Source: Pyrrhosoma nymphula
Taxonomy: Eukaryota > Arthropoda > Insecta > Odonata > Coenagrionidae
NCBI GenBank assembly: GCA_963573305.1
Contig: OY754331.1
Location: 151,337,728-151,401,727 of the forward strand
Direction: 5' to 3'
DNA: 64,000 bases
The translations under genes were made by a program, and so were the position numbers. Under the pieces are notes generated by a model that was given only the letters and a program-made list of their open reading frames with translations, did not search any database and was not told where the DNA came from. This document shows positions 1 to 12,654 of the stretch, one piece after another (position 1 is the stretch's first letter; each line of letters starts with the position of its first letter).

Positions 1-378
1 CACACCCCTGTGTAGCTCCTCCACCGATGCTCTTAGTTCCTCATTCTCTGCAGTGAGTTTATGAACTTGGATCACCATTTCTTCTTTTTCAGATGTCAGG
101 CTTTCAATTAAACTTTTCGCTCCCAACAGCTGGGCCCTGAGATCCTCCATTTCCTCCTCCCTCGCCTTCGCAGCACGGTGCGCTACGTCTGTCTCGCACC
201 CTCCGCATCTCCAACCGTCGTCGTGGGCACATTCCTCAATTGCGCATCCCGTGCACCTTAAGTGGAACCAAGCATTACACTCTCCGCACTGGACTCCATT
301 TCTCAATTTACGTTTGCACTGAGAGCACTTAATTTCCACCATGCTAGCAGCTTCTTCGGTCCGCTCCCCACGCGTCAT
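1..378 (-). CDS. Partial PHD-like zinc-finger/coiled-coil protein, probably a mobile-element ORF1
   Basis: The minus strand is open without a stop from an ATG at 378-376 to the window edge (126 codons), so the C-terminus is missing. After about 17 residues comes a zinc-finger pattern: C-x2-C (CSQC), then C-x2-C (CGEC), WFHLRC supplying H and C, then a C-x2-C pair after DDGW. The spacing and the WFH and W-x-C-x2-C features fit a PHD-like finger. The next ~55 residues are rich in E, K, L and A with leucine heptads (EEEMEDLRAQL, then LTAENEELR), a likely coiled coil. A second in-frame Met (MVEIK) lies just before the finger. PHD-like fingers with coiled coils occur in ORF1 proteins of some non-LTR retrotransposons and in host chromatin proteins. 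I favour ORF1 because the neighbourhood is transposon-rich, but no second ORF is visible to prove it. It is one of the few undamaged frames here. Confidence 0.6.
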   Translation of the reverse strand, partial: MTRGERTEEAASMVEIKCSQCKRKLRNGVQCGECNAWFHLRCTGCAIEECAHDDGWRCGGCETDVAHRAAKAREEEMEDLRAQLLGAKSLIESLTSEKEEMVIQVHKLTAENEELRASVEELHRGV

Positions 379-525
379 GTTTCACGGAGTTGACCCCTCT
401 TCACTTAACCCTCAGGAGCGAGAGCTAGACACGTCCTCTCTCTACCACTGCCCACTAGGTGGATTTCGTCGAGTTCAAGTGCTTCGCAACTGAAGCGTGA
501 GCCATCATTATTATATAAGCACATC
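379..525 (-). promoter_or_regulatory. Leader upstream of the zinc-finger frame, with a TATA-like motif
   Basis: This stretch lies 5' of the minus-strand ATG. On the minus strand it reads TATATAATAA at about 517-508, some 130 bases upstream of the ATG, followed by a GC-richer leader. It could be the 5' UTR and promoter of the element or host gene. TATA-like strings are common in AT-rich DNA, so this is weak. Confidence 0.2.
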
Positions 526-2390
526 TTAATACTCCCGCAGTATTTTGGTTACCAAGAATAGCATGGGTAACAAATTCTGGCAATGGTAATATCCTTGTAA
601 AACGACCCTTCTCTGAACTACAATTTGAAAGTCATTTCAAAAAGTGGTCACGAGTCCTTAACCATTCTCTATCTAATGACTAAGAACGAAGTCTGAATGG
701 CGTAAAAGAGTGTAAGGATATTATAGAGCAAAGAGAATAAAAAACAGTTCTTCGCCCCTACTGCCGCAACTATGCAAATAAATTTGCAGAGCAAGGGTTG
801 CAGAATATTTGTAATGGTTTCGTTAAACATAGAATGTATAAAACATCAATATAAGAAATTATAAGATTTTCTGGTCTTAGCACGCGGTAACACGGTGCCC
901 ACTATAAAACTCGCAAGTTTCTAGTTTTCCATCCCCGAAAACTCATTCACAAAATAATAGTTTTTCACGAGATGCTGCTCTTTTGGGCATTATAAGACCA
1001 GAGAAGTGTCTTCCTACCCCAAAGGGTGGGTTTTTCTCTCTCTCTTAGGGCCAAGTCCTTCCACATCACTCAGGGCTTCTCGAGATGGATTCCCCGTGGC
1101 GACGTCAATCCAAGTTCCGCTCATTCACTTCCGTATCTCTCCACGTCAAGAAGGGACGCCACGGAATAGTCTCACGTTATCTGTATTGTCCATGTTTCTC
1201 GTTGAACCATTATATTCCCTCCTGATCCACTTTTGATGTAGAGAGTGACGTATGAGTATTTAAGAGAGAGAGAAATACACTATTCTTTATCCCCTTTTCT
1301 TGAATTTTACGGAGCAGCGAACGAACCGAAGTAGGCCGACCCAGATTTTAGCTCATTCCGATGGTTACCAGAGATACTTCATGATCTTGGAGGGAGATAA
1401 AAACTCCCAAATTAATAATTTAATGCCTCAAAAAAATAAAAAATCCCTTTTTTTCCTACGGGAAGCAATTCAAATTATCCAGCCATATCGTTTCCAATTT
1501 CTCTCAATCTAAAATCATTAGGATAACACGTAACAGATGAGCGAGTGCACAGGGAAAATAGCTGGGCGATTGTTTACTCAAATCCAAGTTTAGAGAGCTG
1601 TATTTTTTTTCAAAAGCTACCATCCTAGAATAGAAAATTGATCCTACTCTTAAAAGAAGATAATATTACTCAATAGGAGAATAATAATGGAAGTTCTCCA
1701 TATGATAAATTTGGATGGAATATGTAAATGTTTATAAGTACATTTGTCTTCTTAGAACTGAAAATGAAACCACCGTATGAAATTGGATATTTCCTATGGT
1801 TTAAAATCAAGAGTGAGAAATAATCCGTATTTAGAAATACATATCTACTAAATGTGAAAATCGTTTTCCTTCCTTTACTAGACAATCACCGCGTATCAAT
1901 CCTTTTAAAATACGTGCTGGAAATGCGTCAAAATTCAAAGTGTAGATTCAGCACGTTCACATTTCATTGCAATTTTTTTCGTATTTTATCAGTCTACGTA
2001 TGCTTAAAAATGCCTTTTCCAATTTTAAACTTTACAGTCGAACAAACTTTATCCTAGTACATACTTGAATTCTTTATTCTTTGTTTACCGAACGAAAGTA
2101 ATATAAGGAGTTAGTAAAAGAAATAAAGGGAACATTAAAAAAAAACAGCGAGCTTTGTATGCGAGAATCGCTACATTTTAGTAAAAAAAATATTGCAACA
2201 TTCCCCTAATTGAAGTAAGTGATAATATAGTAAAATACGCAATGAATATTTACTATTAACCCCGGAACGAAAACAAAGTGTTCTTAATCCAAAATATGGG
2301 TTCCTAAACTAGTCCAATCGGCATTATCCGGCCTAAAATGCAGTTTACAAAGAGGTAGAGCCCATTTTTTCGTTAATTAATTCGTTCAAA
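526..2390. other. Unassigned noncoding DNA
   Basis: This is AT-rich DNA with short chance frames only. A slightly GC-richer, pyrimidine-rich patch lies at about 1005-1200 and contains a CTCTCTCTCT run, but shows no recognisable product. Confidence 0.5.
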
Positions 2391-2862
2391 AATTAATTGC
2401 AAATAATTAATTAAATTTTAAAATATTTAATATGCCACGTTTTTAAAACAGACTAAATGGTATAAATAATTTTCCCTGGGCCCTTCTAAATTTTTGAGGG
2501 TGAATTTTTAGTGGCTATGGAGATATTTGTAAGACTAGAAGAGAAAAACGTGGGGCGCAGGCAACCCATGATAATTAAGGAGGAGTAAAGGGACCAGGTG
2601 TCGTTGAGCAAACTCCCAAAATTAATACCATTTGCAATGCACTGAAATTGGTTGTGAATCCATCCGGATTATCTACTTCTATTATCTACTTCCTGCGCCC
2701 CACGTTTTTCTCTCCAAGTCTTACAAATATATCCATAGCCACTAAAAATTCACCCTCAAAATTTTAGTAGGGCCCAGGGAATATTATTATATACTTTTTA
2801 TTCCGTCTTAAAAACGCGGTACATTAAAAAAACTTTTTTATTTAATTAATTATTTCCTGATT
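2391..2862. mobile_element. Foldback element with ~170-bp imperfect inverted arms
   Basis: Two arms of about 170 bases (2391-2561 and 2692-2862) are reverse complements with scattered mismatches, separated by a 130-base spacer. The inner ends are the clearest: GTGGGGCGCAGG at 2550-2561 pairs with CCTGCGCCCCAC at 2692-2703. Further out, a GGTGAATTTTTAGTGGCTAT block pairs with its complement in the second arm, and the outer ends are TTAATTAA-rich. There is no coding sequence. This is the structure of a non-autonomous foldback or long-TIR DNA element. No target-site duplication was confirmed, so the superfamily is open. Confidence 0.7.
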
Positions 2863-3006
2863 TTTAGTCTTATGCCCGGGTGAAAGTTTCCAATTGATTT
2901 TATACATCATGATGAGACTCTGGCAGGGACACATAGGAAATGCCCGATGTATTTCACATTCGGTTCAGCTGACAGTGTGTGGAATTGAAATAATTAAACA
3001 ATCGTT

Positions 3007-3208
3007 AATTAATTCATTGCAATAACATGTAGCTAATATTGCATTGTCATCCACTTCTGAGCTATGGTTAAAATCACAAGCCTCTACTAGCACATCAGGA
3101 AATCTGTCAATCAATAATTAGTCAATTAATTGTTATAATAGATATCTAATATTGCATTTTCATCAACTTCTGAGCTGGTTACAATTTCAAGTCTCTAGCT
3201 AATTGGGA
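3007..3208. repeat. Imperfect tandem duplication, ~117-bp period
   Basis: Two diverged copies (3007-3100 and 3124-3208) share AATTAATT, CTAATATTGCATT and CATC-ACTTCTGAGCT blocks in the same order. They differ by many substitutions, so this is an old duplication. It directly precedes the GACAGACA tail and may be part of the same element. Confidence 0.6.
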
Positions 3209-3295
3209 AGTTAGTTTAATATCGGTTGCAACCCGGACAGACAGACAGACATGACGGAAACCGAACTAATAAAAACGTGGTAAAAAGTGAAAATA
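3180..3295 (+). mobile_element. Putative non-LTR retroelement 3' tail with (GACA)n
   Basis: The segment holds TTCAAGTCTCTAGCTAATTG, then CGGACAGACAGACAGACA, then AATAAAAACGTGG and a TAAAAAGTGAAAATA end. Noncoding 3' tails of this style are known from RTE-like LINEs in arthropods. The terminal 25 bases recur with two differences at 8326-8350, which supports a repeated 3' end. The clade is inferred from memory of such tails, not from coding sequence. Confidence 0.4.
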
Positions 3296-6200
3296 AATTA
3301 TTTTATTCAATGCATAGGTTGCCGATTAAAATTTTAACATGCCAAAAATGTTTTCGATTGTGAGAAAGCGGTCAAAGGCCACCGTATGCTCCAGTGATTG
3401 AAACTGTGGCGAAAGTAATGGCAATGACATCGAATCCTAATTTTTATTTTTCACTTTTTGACTGAATCAGTTTAAATTTACGCTTCCCTGAAATTGCATG
3501 CACATAATTGCAATAAACAAGCATGAAGTTATTGACTACTCCAGCGTTAGTGTCGGAATTACGAGAAGTCTGAACTCCTTGCAATACCTGGCAGATGAAA
3601 CTGATCGAAATACTGCATAAAATCAGCTCCCTTTTATTTGGATTGGATACCATAGTACTGGGTTTTCAAGGCTCAAAACGGAAATGAAAACACCTTTGCA
3701 TGCACATGTAATACAAATACTAAAATTTTGCCATGTTTGCCTTGTCTTGCGTATTCTTATAAGTTTAATAATCTGTTCGCAAATGTTGTGAAATAATGTT
3801 TAATATCTTTTATATAAACAGTATGAACACTATTAAAGTTGGATTCCTTTAGTGTAAATACATTGCAGTTCACCTTTTAATTGATAATTGTTATCATCCA
3901 TTTTGAGAATTCACTTAAAAACTGAGAACAGGAGAAATTTTAATAAATAAATTGAAATCGCTCTTTAAACATGATAGCATAGAGTAAATACATTGAACAA
4001 ACCATCATAGACTTCCGTAGCAATTGGTGACTGATATTGCAGGCTAGGTTAAAAGATCGAAACTCTAAGATTTTAACTGTAGTTTAAACTTTTTCACGTT
4101 TTTTCGGGTCTTCACATCACTACTATGAACACCTAGTAACAAATAAATAAAGCCCTTGAAGTTATAATTGCTCATTAATCCATACTCCTCTACTATAAAT
4201 CTTAAAATCCCATGTTTAAATCACAAAAGCTAGGATTATCTGGGTAAATGTCTTTTGACCTCCGAGGAAAAGATAATACATTGAATAAATGCTTAGACTT
4301 GATAAGAATGAATGAAGTAGTAAAATTATTTTTTCAAATTAAATGCTATTGCAAATATAGATGAATTTTGTAAGAAAAGGTATCATTTCTGGGCTTTTAA
4401 TGATACATCTCGGTCCCATCGTTTAAAATGAAAAAGTCGAAATGATATGTACATGAAAACAATGATCAATAGTCTATTTAAAATAATATAACCTTAAGAA
4501 ACACGGTCTAAAACCCATGGGAGGGAAACAATGAATTGTTATATCATGTCTTTTAACTGGAACGTATAATGTACGTCCATTTGTAAGAATGCACGGATAA
4601 ATTAAGTTTTAGTTAGTACCCCTGTGTGTGGTGGTCACCCTATATAATCTTGCTTCACAAAAGGAGACCCAACTGTCTCCACTGCTTATTTCCTGATACT
4701 GACAAGGATATGTCAATAATGTCAGTCGTTGTCCTAACACCGATATGAATGTTTGCTTCCTTTGCTGCAATCCGATCCTAGAATTGTTTTATTGAAGACA
4801 TTTAGAGAATAGGCGAGAAAACCTCTATACATTGTAATCTGCTAATGGAGAGGACAGAGGTGAATTCAGTGTTCTGAAGTTAGAGCCACGCTATAATCAC
4901 TATTGGTGTGAGGAAAGAAGGAATATTTGTGCCGGTCAGTTTGGCAGTGTATCTCTATTATTGTTGATGACTAATCCAACAATTTTAATGCTATGATATC
5001 CTTCATTAAATACTATTAATATAACCATAAAGTTTAAATCTGTCCAGTAACCATTGGTCTATCATTATGTTTGAAAATATTAAGTCAAATATTTGCCAAT
5101 TTAGTGCTTCACAAATATGACCAGAGCTAAGGGTGGTAAAGAAAAGGTTTTTTGAAATTCCGCAGTCCTGTTGCTGACCTCATCTCGGTGACCTGAATGC
5201 AGTTTTAGATTTACGAGCCAACTTTATGATCCTATCATTGCGAAAAGGCAGGAAAAATGTATGCCGTGGATTGGCAAACCGTATAACTGTCAAAGTTTAC
5301 GCAACCAGCAAATGATTCGACCTGCTATTATATAAAACCTCTTATATTATAATATTGCTCGTGGCCTCATCTGGGGTTATAACATGTACTATAGGATTAC
5401 CATTTTAAAAAATATTACCTTCTGTATGCCTACGTTTTTAAAGCAATTTTTTTTTAAATATTGTCTGCAGACGCGACCGACAGCCAATTCCATTACGTTT
5501 TATGACGTTTAGGATAGAAATGTTTTCGTGTACGGGGAGATGGAAATTTGGAATCCATAAAATAATATGGAATCCAGCAACGATAATGGTATACTCCGAT
5601 GGAAGATTAATGGATTTTTGGAGGTACAATACACTCGTTAAAGTTTTGTATATAATCTCCTTTTAAAACCAGTTAAATATGCTCTATCAATAAATATCAT
5701 TCGGCTTAAGGTAATACTTTTAAAAAGAGGCTGATAAAAACTAAATTTTATTCTACAAATATTACGCAAGTTACCGAAAGGTCGTATTAGCGGTGAGGCT
5801 GCCAGCTATCTTATAAGATTAAAGGACTAAATTGGAAGCATTACTTTCTTTCTGTCATTTTTTTCATTTTATCGCGTTATATTCTTAAATATCACTTAGT
5901 AAAAAACAAATATCTAAATGCACTAGCTCGTATTCTTCTTCATTTCCTCTCCCGTTGATCTTGCTTGTGACTGCCGCCCAACCTTCAAATGTATCTTGCA
6001 TTTCTTATCTACCCACTTTCAGTCTTAACGTTAATTTAATAATCAAATTCTTTGCAACTCAAGCCATAAGAGAAATATTCCATCCAAGCATCCGCTTATA
6101 TTACATTGTTTTCGAAAAACTATCGCATGAATTATTTAAAGGCACGCTTTTGTTGCGTTCATGACTTTGGCGCGGATTTCATGCAGACCGAACAATTCTT

Positions 6201-7800
6201 TACCTTCAGTTAGCACATATTTCAAGCTTATCCATTAACCCCTCACCATTACCAGGATGCTAAATATATCTTCCATTTTCAGATGAGTTTTAAGATTCAA
6301 AGACTTAACCGAAGATTCCAGGAAAAATGGAAAACATTACACGGAAGTCAATAGCGCTCCATAGCTCACGATTTTAAGTTTGCCGGCCTCCTAAGGAGAA
6401 ATGTCTAAGGGGATGCACAATTTTGTGTCGCATCCGTATGAAAACTGCAGCTGGAATATTATTGACAAAGATGTCCATTGAGCGATAAAAATTACGAAAA
6501 AAGGCATCAATTATTGACCCTGAGGGCATTTTCAATAAGAAGAATCCACTGCATAAAACATCATCCTTGTGGAGAGGAGTGCAGAGTGAACAATTGAGTG
6601 AGCGATCAAGCGAAACGATTCGAAAACAATTTCATTACTCAATTGTCAGCTTCATGATACGCTCCAATCTGTTCCCTTGAATCTTAAAGCACTCTGAAAA
6701 ACCGATCTTGTGGGCCTCATTCATGTTTTACAATAGGCGTTGTTTGTTTTTGGCAGAATACTAAAGAGGTGTTTACGATATTAAGTACTCTTATTTTGCA
6801 AGGAGATTTTACTTGGAATGTGTATTTCAATCGTTAAATAGCAAAATCCTAAATAAAAACGATGGCAAGAAACAACTAGTATTTTATTGGTAAGTAAATG
6901 ATACTCTGGCCACAATCTGAATAACCATTTTTATGAAAACTTTTCTCATTGAACTTAGTTATTGCAAAAAATGAACTCGCCTTCGAGAATGTTTGCTTTT
7001 AAAATGGGTTTCGTTTGGGCGTAAAATGTCAAAAAATATTATTTTTTAAATCTCACGAATTCTATTTCCGGATAAGCCAAAAGCAAAAAATGTATCATTA
7101 AAAATTTAAAGGCATACGGCTTTAATGGTTCATTGCAACTGTCATGCAGTAAATGAAAGTCACAAATACAAAAATATTTTCAGTTGGGTCTAGATTCGGT
7201 GAGAGTGACGTTTTTTCAAGTAGCTAAGGGAGCTGAGATCTTTTTTTAGATCTTTGCAGAAATTTCAAAAACATTAAGTTGTAATAATTTCCACATTTCA
7301 CTTGTTTCCTTCAAAATTTCCTGCGAGAGTTAATTACTACCGTGTTATGGAGCTGTAGTCAGAACTAAAAAGGAGCTACCACACAAATTTCTCCATGCGT
7401 CTGAGACACATAAAATGTTTAAAAAAATGTATTTCCGTAAAATTTCATCTTTGATTTTTGGATAAATTTTTACAACGAATAAAATTAAGTATTTCCATTT
7501 CTTGTGGCATTCCATACGCCAAACATATTTCAAGTGTTTTCAGTGCCACAAAATGAATTGACTCAATGATTATTCAAAGGTGTACTTCACAGATTTAAGC
7601 GCGCAATTATAGGTACATAATTTACTTAAAAGTGTTTACTTTAATATAACATGTTTTGAAAAACAAGTTTCTACAATAATGTGACGGTGAAAACAACGGT
7701 AAAAATTGCAAATTTGAAGAATAGTACACGCATAACGAACTCATTTAATCATAGGACTTTCCGAGACGTATAAATCTCTTACGTTCGGAGAAATCCGTCG
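3296..7800. other. Unassigned noncoding DNA
   Basis: About 4.5 kb of AT-rich sequence in which I see no recognisable gene, RNA or mobile element. The open frames are short, none resembles a known protein, and they overlap on both strands as expected by chance. Confidence 0.5.
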
Positions 7801-7807
7801 ACACATG

Positions 7808-8215
7808 TGTTATCTACGGGAAACAGATCAAAGCAGAGCAATTTTGTGCTGGAGAAAATAGAGAAAGCCACACCCGACGTCTCTCGCGATCATCTGAGAA
7901 TCTCGGGAGCACATGTTGGGGAGGCTTCGCTCTGGAGGCTGACGTGAGAGTTGTGACCGGAATTCTCAAGCCGCGGCTTAAAAGTCGCCTCGCACGACAA
8001 TGTGTGGGATGGAAACTCCTGTGAAAGCCGATTGCTCGCCTTGAGTTCATTTTGCTGCTCTGCCTTGCCCAAGTACGTTGTCGTCCTTAAGGCAAAACGA
8101 CAATTATCGGAATCCATTTCGTCAGCCGCTCGTGTACAATACACCGACCGACAGAACCATCCCTGATTAAGTTCAACTTCGGAGTTGACGACAAGAAGGC
8201 TTTCAGGTGACACCC
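7808..8215 (-). other. GC-richer segment open in two minus-strand frames, unassigned
   Basis: The base composition rises here and two overlapping minus-strand frames of 78 and 107 codons are open (7814-8050 and 7890-8213). The 107-codon frame has a mixed composition with several Cys but no motif I recognise, and there is no obvious splice or poly(A) context. It may be an exon or CpG-rich regulatory DNA, but a chance frame is equally likely. Confidence 0.2.
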
Positions 8216-8325
8216 TGAAGGAACACTTTCATGTCAGGGGTTCCTGATTAAAAATTAAATCAAGTCGTCTGGATTATTCACTTTTTGCAACTGACGGAGA
8301 AATTAATTAAACTGGCGAATTAATC

Positions 8326-8350
8326 AAAAACGTAGTAAAAAGTAAAAATA
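8326..8350 (+). repeat. Copy of the AAAACGTGGTAAAAAG-type tail
   Basis: The 25 bases match the end of the element at 3271-3295 with two differences (GTAG for GTGG, GTAA for GTGA). The upstream DNA (CTGACGGAGAAATTAATT) does not align well, so this is either a severely truncated copy or a shared 3' terminus. Confidence 0.45.
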
Positions 8351-10040
8351 TCAACGTTTACTAAAGCCACTTTATTTATTTCTAATGATTTCAAAGGACC
8401 AAAAAAACGCAAGGAAAAAGACAATGTTGCAATACCAGACCAGGTAGAGTGGGTGACAAATACACGTCAAAATAGTAGAAATGTGACCACGAATCTAGTA
8501 GGTATATTTAAATGCAAACCTCTACTGCGCAAGCATGACTTACCGTAGGACCCTGCGCAGATCGCAGAGCGTGAAGGGACAACTTTTATTATTTTCTCAA
8601 TCTTCATTTCATTAAATTTCCTGGTTTGCTAAACACATTTAATTCCAGCGTACCTCCTTCCTCCACTAGAATGATTTATGACAGGGGAAAAAAAGTTCGA
8701 TCCGTACTGCTTTAAACAACAACAGACTTAGAATTCCATGATAAATGATATAACAATATAACTTACAATATATATTCACACAGCAAGTCCGAAGTTATAC
8801 TGAGACGCGTTTTGGAAATTCCGAGCAGAATCTTAAGAGTCAATCGTCTTCCCCACTTCCGCTTTTGTCATCCTCAAGATTCCAATCTTTGCCATTTTCA
8901 GCGTTGTGTCTAGATATTTAAACATTAATTTCTTTTATTTGTGTTGAAAGCCTTTTGATAACGTTCATATTGTTTCTGACATATTCGAATCAAGTACTTC
9001 TTCAACCTGGGTGCTTCATTGAACAAGAAGGCTACCCTATCTCTTGGATCTACAGGGTTGGTTTAATAATTGGTTAAATCTGCATCGATGGCGAGAGCCA
9101 TTTCGTGTCACTCAAAATGCATTAAAACTTAACCCTCGGTTTAAAAAAATATAATTGTTCTTCAAATTAAATAAACTGTAATGATGGCCTGTGTCAGTAA
9201 TGATGATCATTAAGGATATCAAATAATAATGTTGTCAGTTCAAAAATCAGTTTGTTTAAAAAAACAAATCACGCTTTACGGTCGTCCCCTAAAACATTTT
9301 CTAGATCTCCCCTTAGCCAAACCAATAGGGAACTTCCGCTATTTGATACATTCCTTAAGGAGGAGTCTCACACTCAATATATATCTGCATCTGACCTAGC
9401 GTCAATAAGGCAAAAGATTCTCCTTCGCAATTCGTTTCTGCCCGAATCTCTTTGAGGACTTTGCTACAACATCCTAACTCATTTTCCAATGACATTCTAC
9501 TTCCTAATCCTCCATACTCACCATTCTCTTGCTTTCCAAAACTCCCTTCTTTAAATTAGTGTATTCACTCTAATGAACAACTTCTGACCTGCCCTTAGCT
9601 ATTACGTCGCATATGTCGTCTATTTCTTCTCTTTTTGATTTCGCAGTTGATTCTAACCCTGAAATATATTTCTAGCGGCGTGACCTTTGAACTGCCTAAT
9701 CGCTATGTTATCGCAATTTAGCCTCACTTTATTTTTCTAGCTCCACTATTTTCATTTTTGGGCAACTGTGAATTACGAAGCAATGGCCAATGATTCCCAA
9801 TTGATTTGCATCCGGAATTCCTTCATTAGTTAAACACATAACTGTTAATTTATTTTCACGTCAAAGAACAGGAGAGAATCCTCGTTTCTCCACCCATAAG
9901 CGAGTATTTTTTTTTCTCTTTTCAAAATCACACCACGAACGTGAACATTTTCCAAAGAAATCAATGGCTGACCGCTAATGGAACTGGTATAGATGAAATA
10001 AATCACATTATGCGGGCGCGTTTCTGGAAATAATTGAATC
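8351..10040. other. Unassigned noncoding DNA
   Basis: AT-rich sequence without a recognised feature. A 67-codon frame at 9252-9455 has no recognisable motif. Confidence 0.5.
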
Positions 10041-10049
10041 CAACGTTAA

Positions 10050-10880
10050 CTATCTCTCCGCTTCCAATCCAAGTCTATAACCAACCTATCTGAACTCCTT
10101 CCCCGGCCCAGAGCGTATTCTGGCCCCCGCTAACTGACACGTCGTAAAACCTTAGGCACGAAAGCAACGTGGACGCGATCGCAGAGCCGCACCATCACGT
10201 CCGTGACGATCAGCGATTGGTTGATGTTTTAACTAGAGCGATACTCACCCACCCTTAGACTACCCTCCCCAATATCCTCTCTCTTCCACCAATCTATCGC
10301 CCCTGACCAACTTCGGATCCGACCAGAATAGTTCAAGAGAGAGGGAACGGGAGAGGGCAGCAGGGGGCATTAGTCCCCTTTCCTAATTCTCCCCTAATAT
10401 CACGGTCCGTTCCCTCAAAACTCTCTAAACCGGCCTCATTCCAGAAATTTCTCCCTGCCAGCTTGCCCTCCGCCCCCGTATGTACTCCCCGTGAGCAGGA
10501 CGGCTGCTGCTAAGGGTGGTATCCTACTTCCAACGATAGGAAGTGGATTCTATACGAACCCCACCCTTATCCTACTTTCGTCGCCCTGCTACTTCTCCCG
10601 ACACCCCTTCCCCAAACCAGCCTCCCTTGTGTTCCCCACAAAACTCACTCCTCCGGCTTAGTGCACATTCCCTTCTCAACCTCTGCATTTCCATTGAAAG
10701 GAACTTCATACCCTTAATTTCTCCCAATCCCTTTGTTCTAATTCACCTCTCCTCCCTTTCCCTTTCATCTGCCCTCTTAAACATTCCACTCACTGCAATA
10801 AATTTGAGACACCCATGTTCATTTCCACTTTTATTCATCGAAAAAAAAAGAATCCAGCCCTTCATTTTGCACGCCATTTA
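10050..10880. other. Strand-asymmetric C-rich block
   Basis: The plus strand is strongly enriched in C and CT runs (CTCCTCCCTTTCCCTTTC and similar), unlike the AT-rich flanks. The C-richness alone removes stop codons and opens a proline/serine/leucine-rich frame at 10543-10881 (112 codons) with no domain. I regard that frame as compositional. Comparable blocks recur in this window. Confidence 0.5.
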
Positions 10881-11299
10881 AATTGCTACGTCCATGCACT
10901 GAATTTCGTCTTTGATAACCGTCGCTTTATGTTTATAGGATCTCGTGACTGCACAAAGCGCTGGCAGGCTTCCATATAGTTTGAAACTGCGTCTTTTGCC
11001 ACTTAATGCCGGTCCAATTTTTTACCACTCATGCAAAGCTTACGTTACGTTCGTGCACATTTATAAGTGATTAAACACATCATAGCTAATACATATATAT
11101 ATATATTTTTTCTAACAGAATTACCCGGAGAAACAAATTGAAAAATACATATATGTTAATGGTCCCTCTCCATTGTGATAAAATCTGTAGTGTTGTAGTG
11201 CATGCTTGTGAGGCTTCGCCTCGTGACAAACATTATCGATTTATGCTAATGTATAATTAGTCGTCGTTACACTAACTGTAGGGTAGAGTGTAATGCATG

Positions 11300-11373
11300 T
11301 TGGTGAATACTCACCCCCTTCCACACACCCCTAAGGTGGCTTGCAGGGTATTTTGTAGATGTAGATGTAGAAG
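11300..11373 (+). mobile_element. Retroelement 3' tail ending in (TAGATG)n
   Basis: The segment ACCCCTAAGGTGGCTTGCAG followed by GGGTATTTTGTAGATGTAGATGTAG aligns to the reverse complement of 31109-31165. A tail of 6-bp repeats is typical of 3' ends of some non-LTR retrotransposons, so this is a 5'-truncated copy on the plus strand. No coding part is visible upstream. Confidence 0.5.
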
Positions 11374-12590
11374 AGCCCGTTCAGATAATATTTTTTCAAG
11401 GGAAGAGGCAGGGGCGATGTCCTCAAGGTACCAACAGAACCTTCAACATTTACTCGCTGTTTTCACTTCTTTTGTTCTAATATCACATTCGGATTTATTA
11501 ACTATTCTTGAGATATTACTGACGTTGGTCATATCACATCCCCTACCCAACTCTTTCAGTGTTTTGCTGAGTTTTTATTTTTGATATATCAAACCTGGAT
11601 TTGGTCTACACTTCCATGCCGCCCTAATGGAAATGCCATGGGACTCGAATTTCGTTTGGGGTATCTGTTGCTAAGAATAACGTCAAATTAAGCGACAGAA
11701 ATGGTATCTCCCATCAGTAGTTCCTAAAAGACCTTCTACTGCACTTGGAGAAAAGATCTCCGTAGTTTATGTCTCAGTAGTAAGACATATTTAGCCGCAA
11801 CCGCAGAGGAAATATTTAAGCCTGTCAAAAAAATTCTTGAAAAGACTCAAATCTACTTGATATGATTTTTTTTCAAATGTGATATTATGGCAATTCAGCC
11901 AAGCCAAGAGGAAATAAAATGACTTCAAAATTATGGTTGAATGAATAATTGCAATAAATAAAAATGTATACATATAATCAGGCTGCATTAATAATACAAT
12001 ATAACAGCAGAATTCTTCTTAAGTATATTATTCATATCAAATTTGTGACACCCAATGCATTCAGACTCTTGAAAATACACTCCTTTTCAGGACAATACTG
12101 TTTCACTCACTAATAGACGCGGAAAGATAAGAGAGTAAAAACTTCATTAAAAAATCATTACTTTGCACTACAGTACATACTTTAAATAAAAACACGTTGA
12201 CTTGACGATGAAACAGATTGAGCGTCGCTAGTATCTCCAGCTCCAGCATATGTAATACGAGAATTCAATCATACACTTCTTTAAATCATGAAGAAAATGT
12301 TTTCATCCTCTCACGGCGAGGTTCCTAAAGGGTACAGCAGCTGGATTTACTCATAGTAGCAATTCAAACGTCATTTTTTGTGACTTCTCACGGATGTACT
12401 CCACATGCATGACCACTAGCTTGCCTAGAAACTGTGAAATATCACCCACTCACTCACTTCCCCATGATCCTCATGAGTTTGCTTTTTAATTCCAGTGTCT
12501 TTTCTACGTTAGCAATTCCAGCGTGTAATTACTTGTTATGTCTCCATAGCGAAATATTGAAATAGGAGTGGATACACTATACCTTCGACT
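11374..12590. other. Unassigned noncoding DNA
   Basis: No recognised gene or repeat. A short (AT)n run lies just upstream at about 11092-11105. Confidence 0.5.
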
Positions 12591-12654
12591 CCGACCGTAT
12601 GAGTGCATTTATTAATCAATATATCCACGACCTTTATAAACATCTATTATCTGC

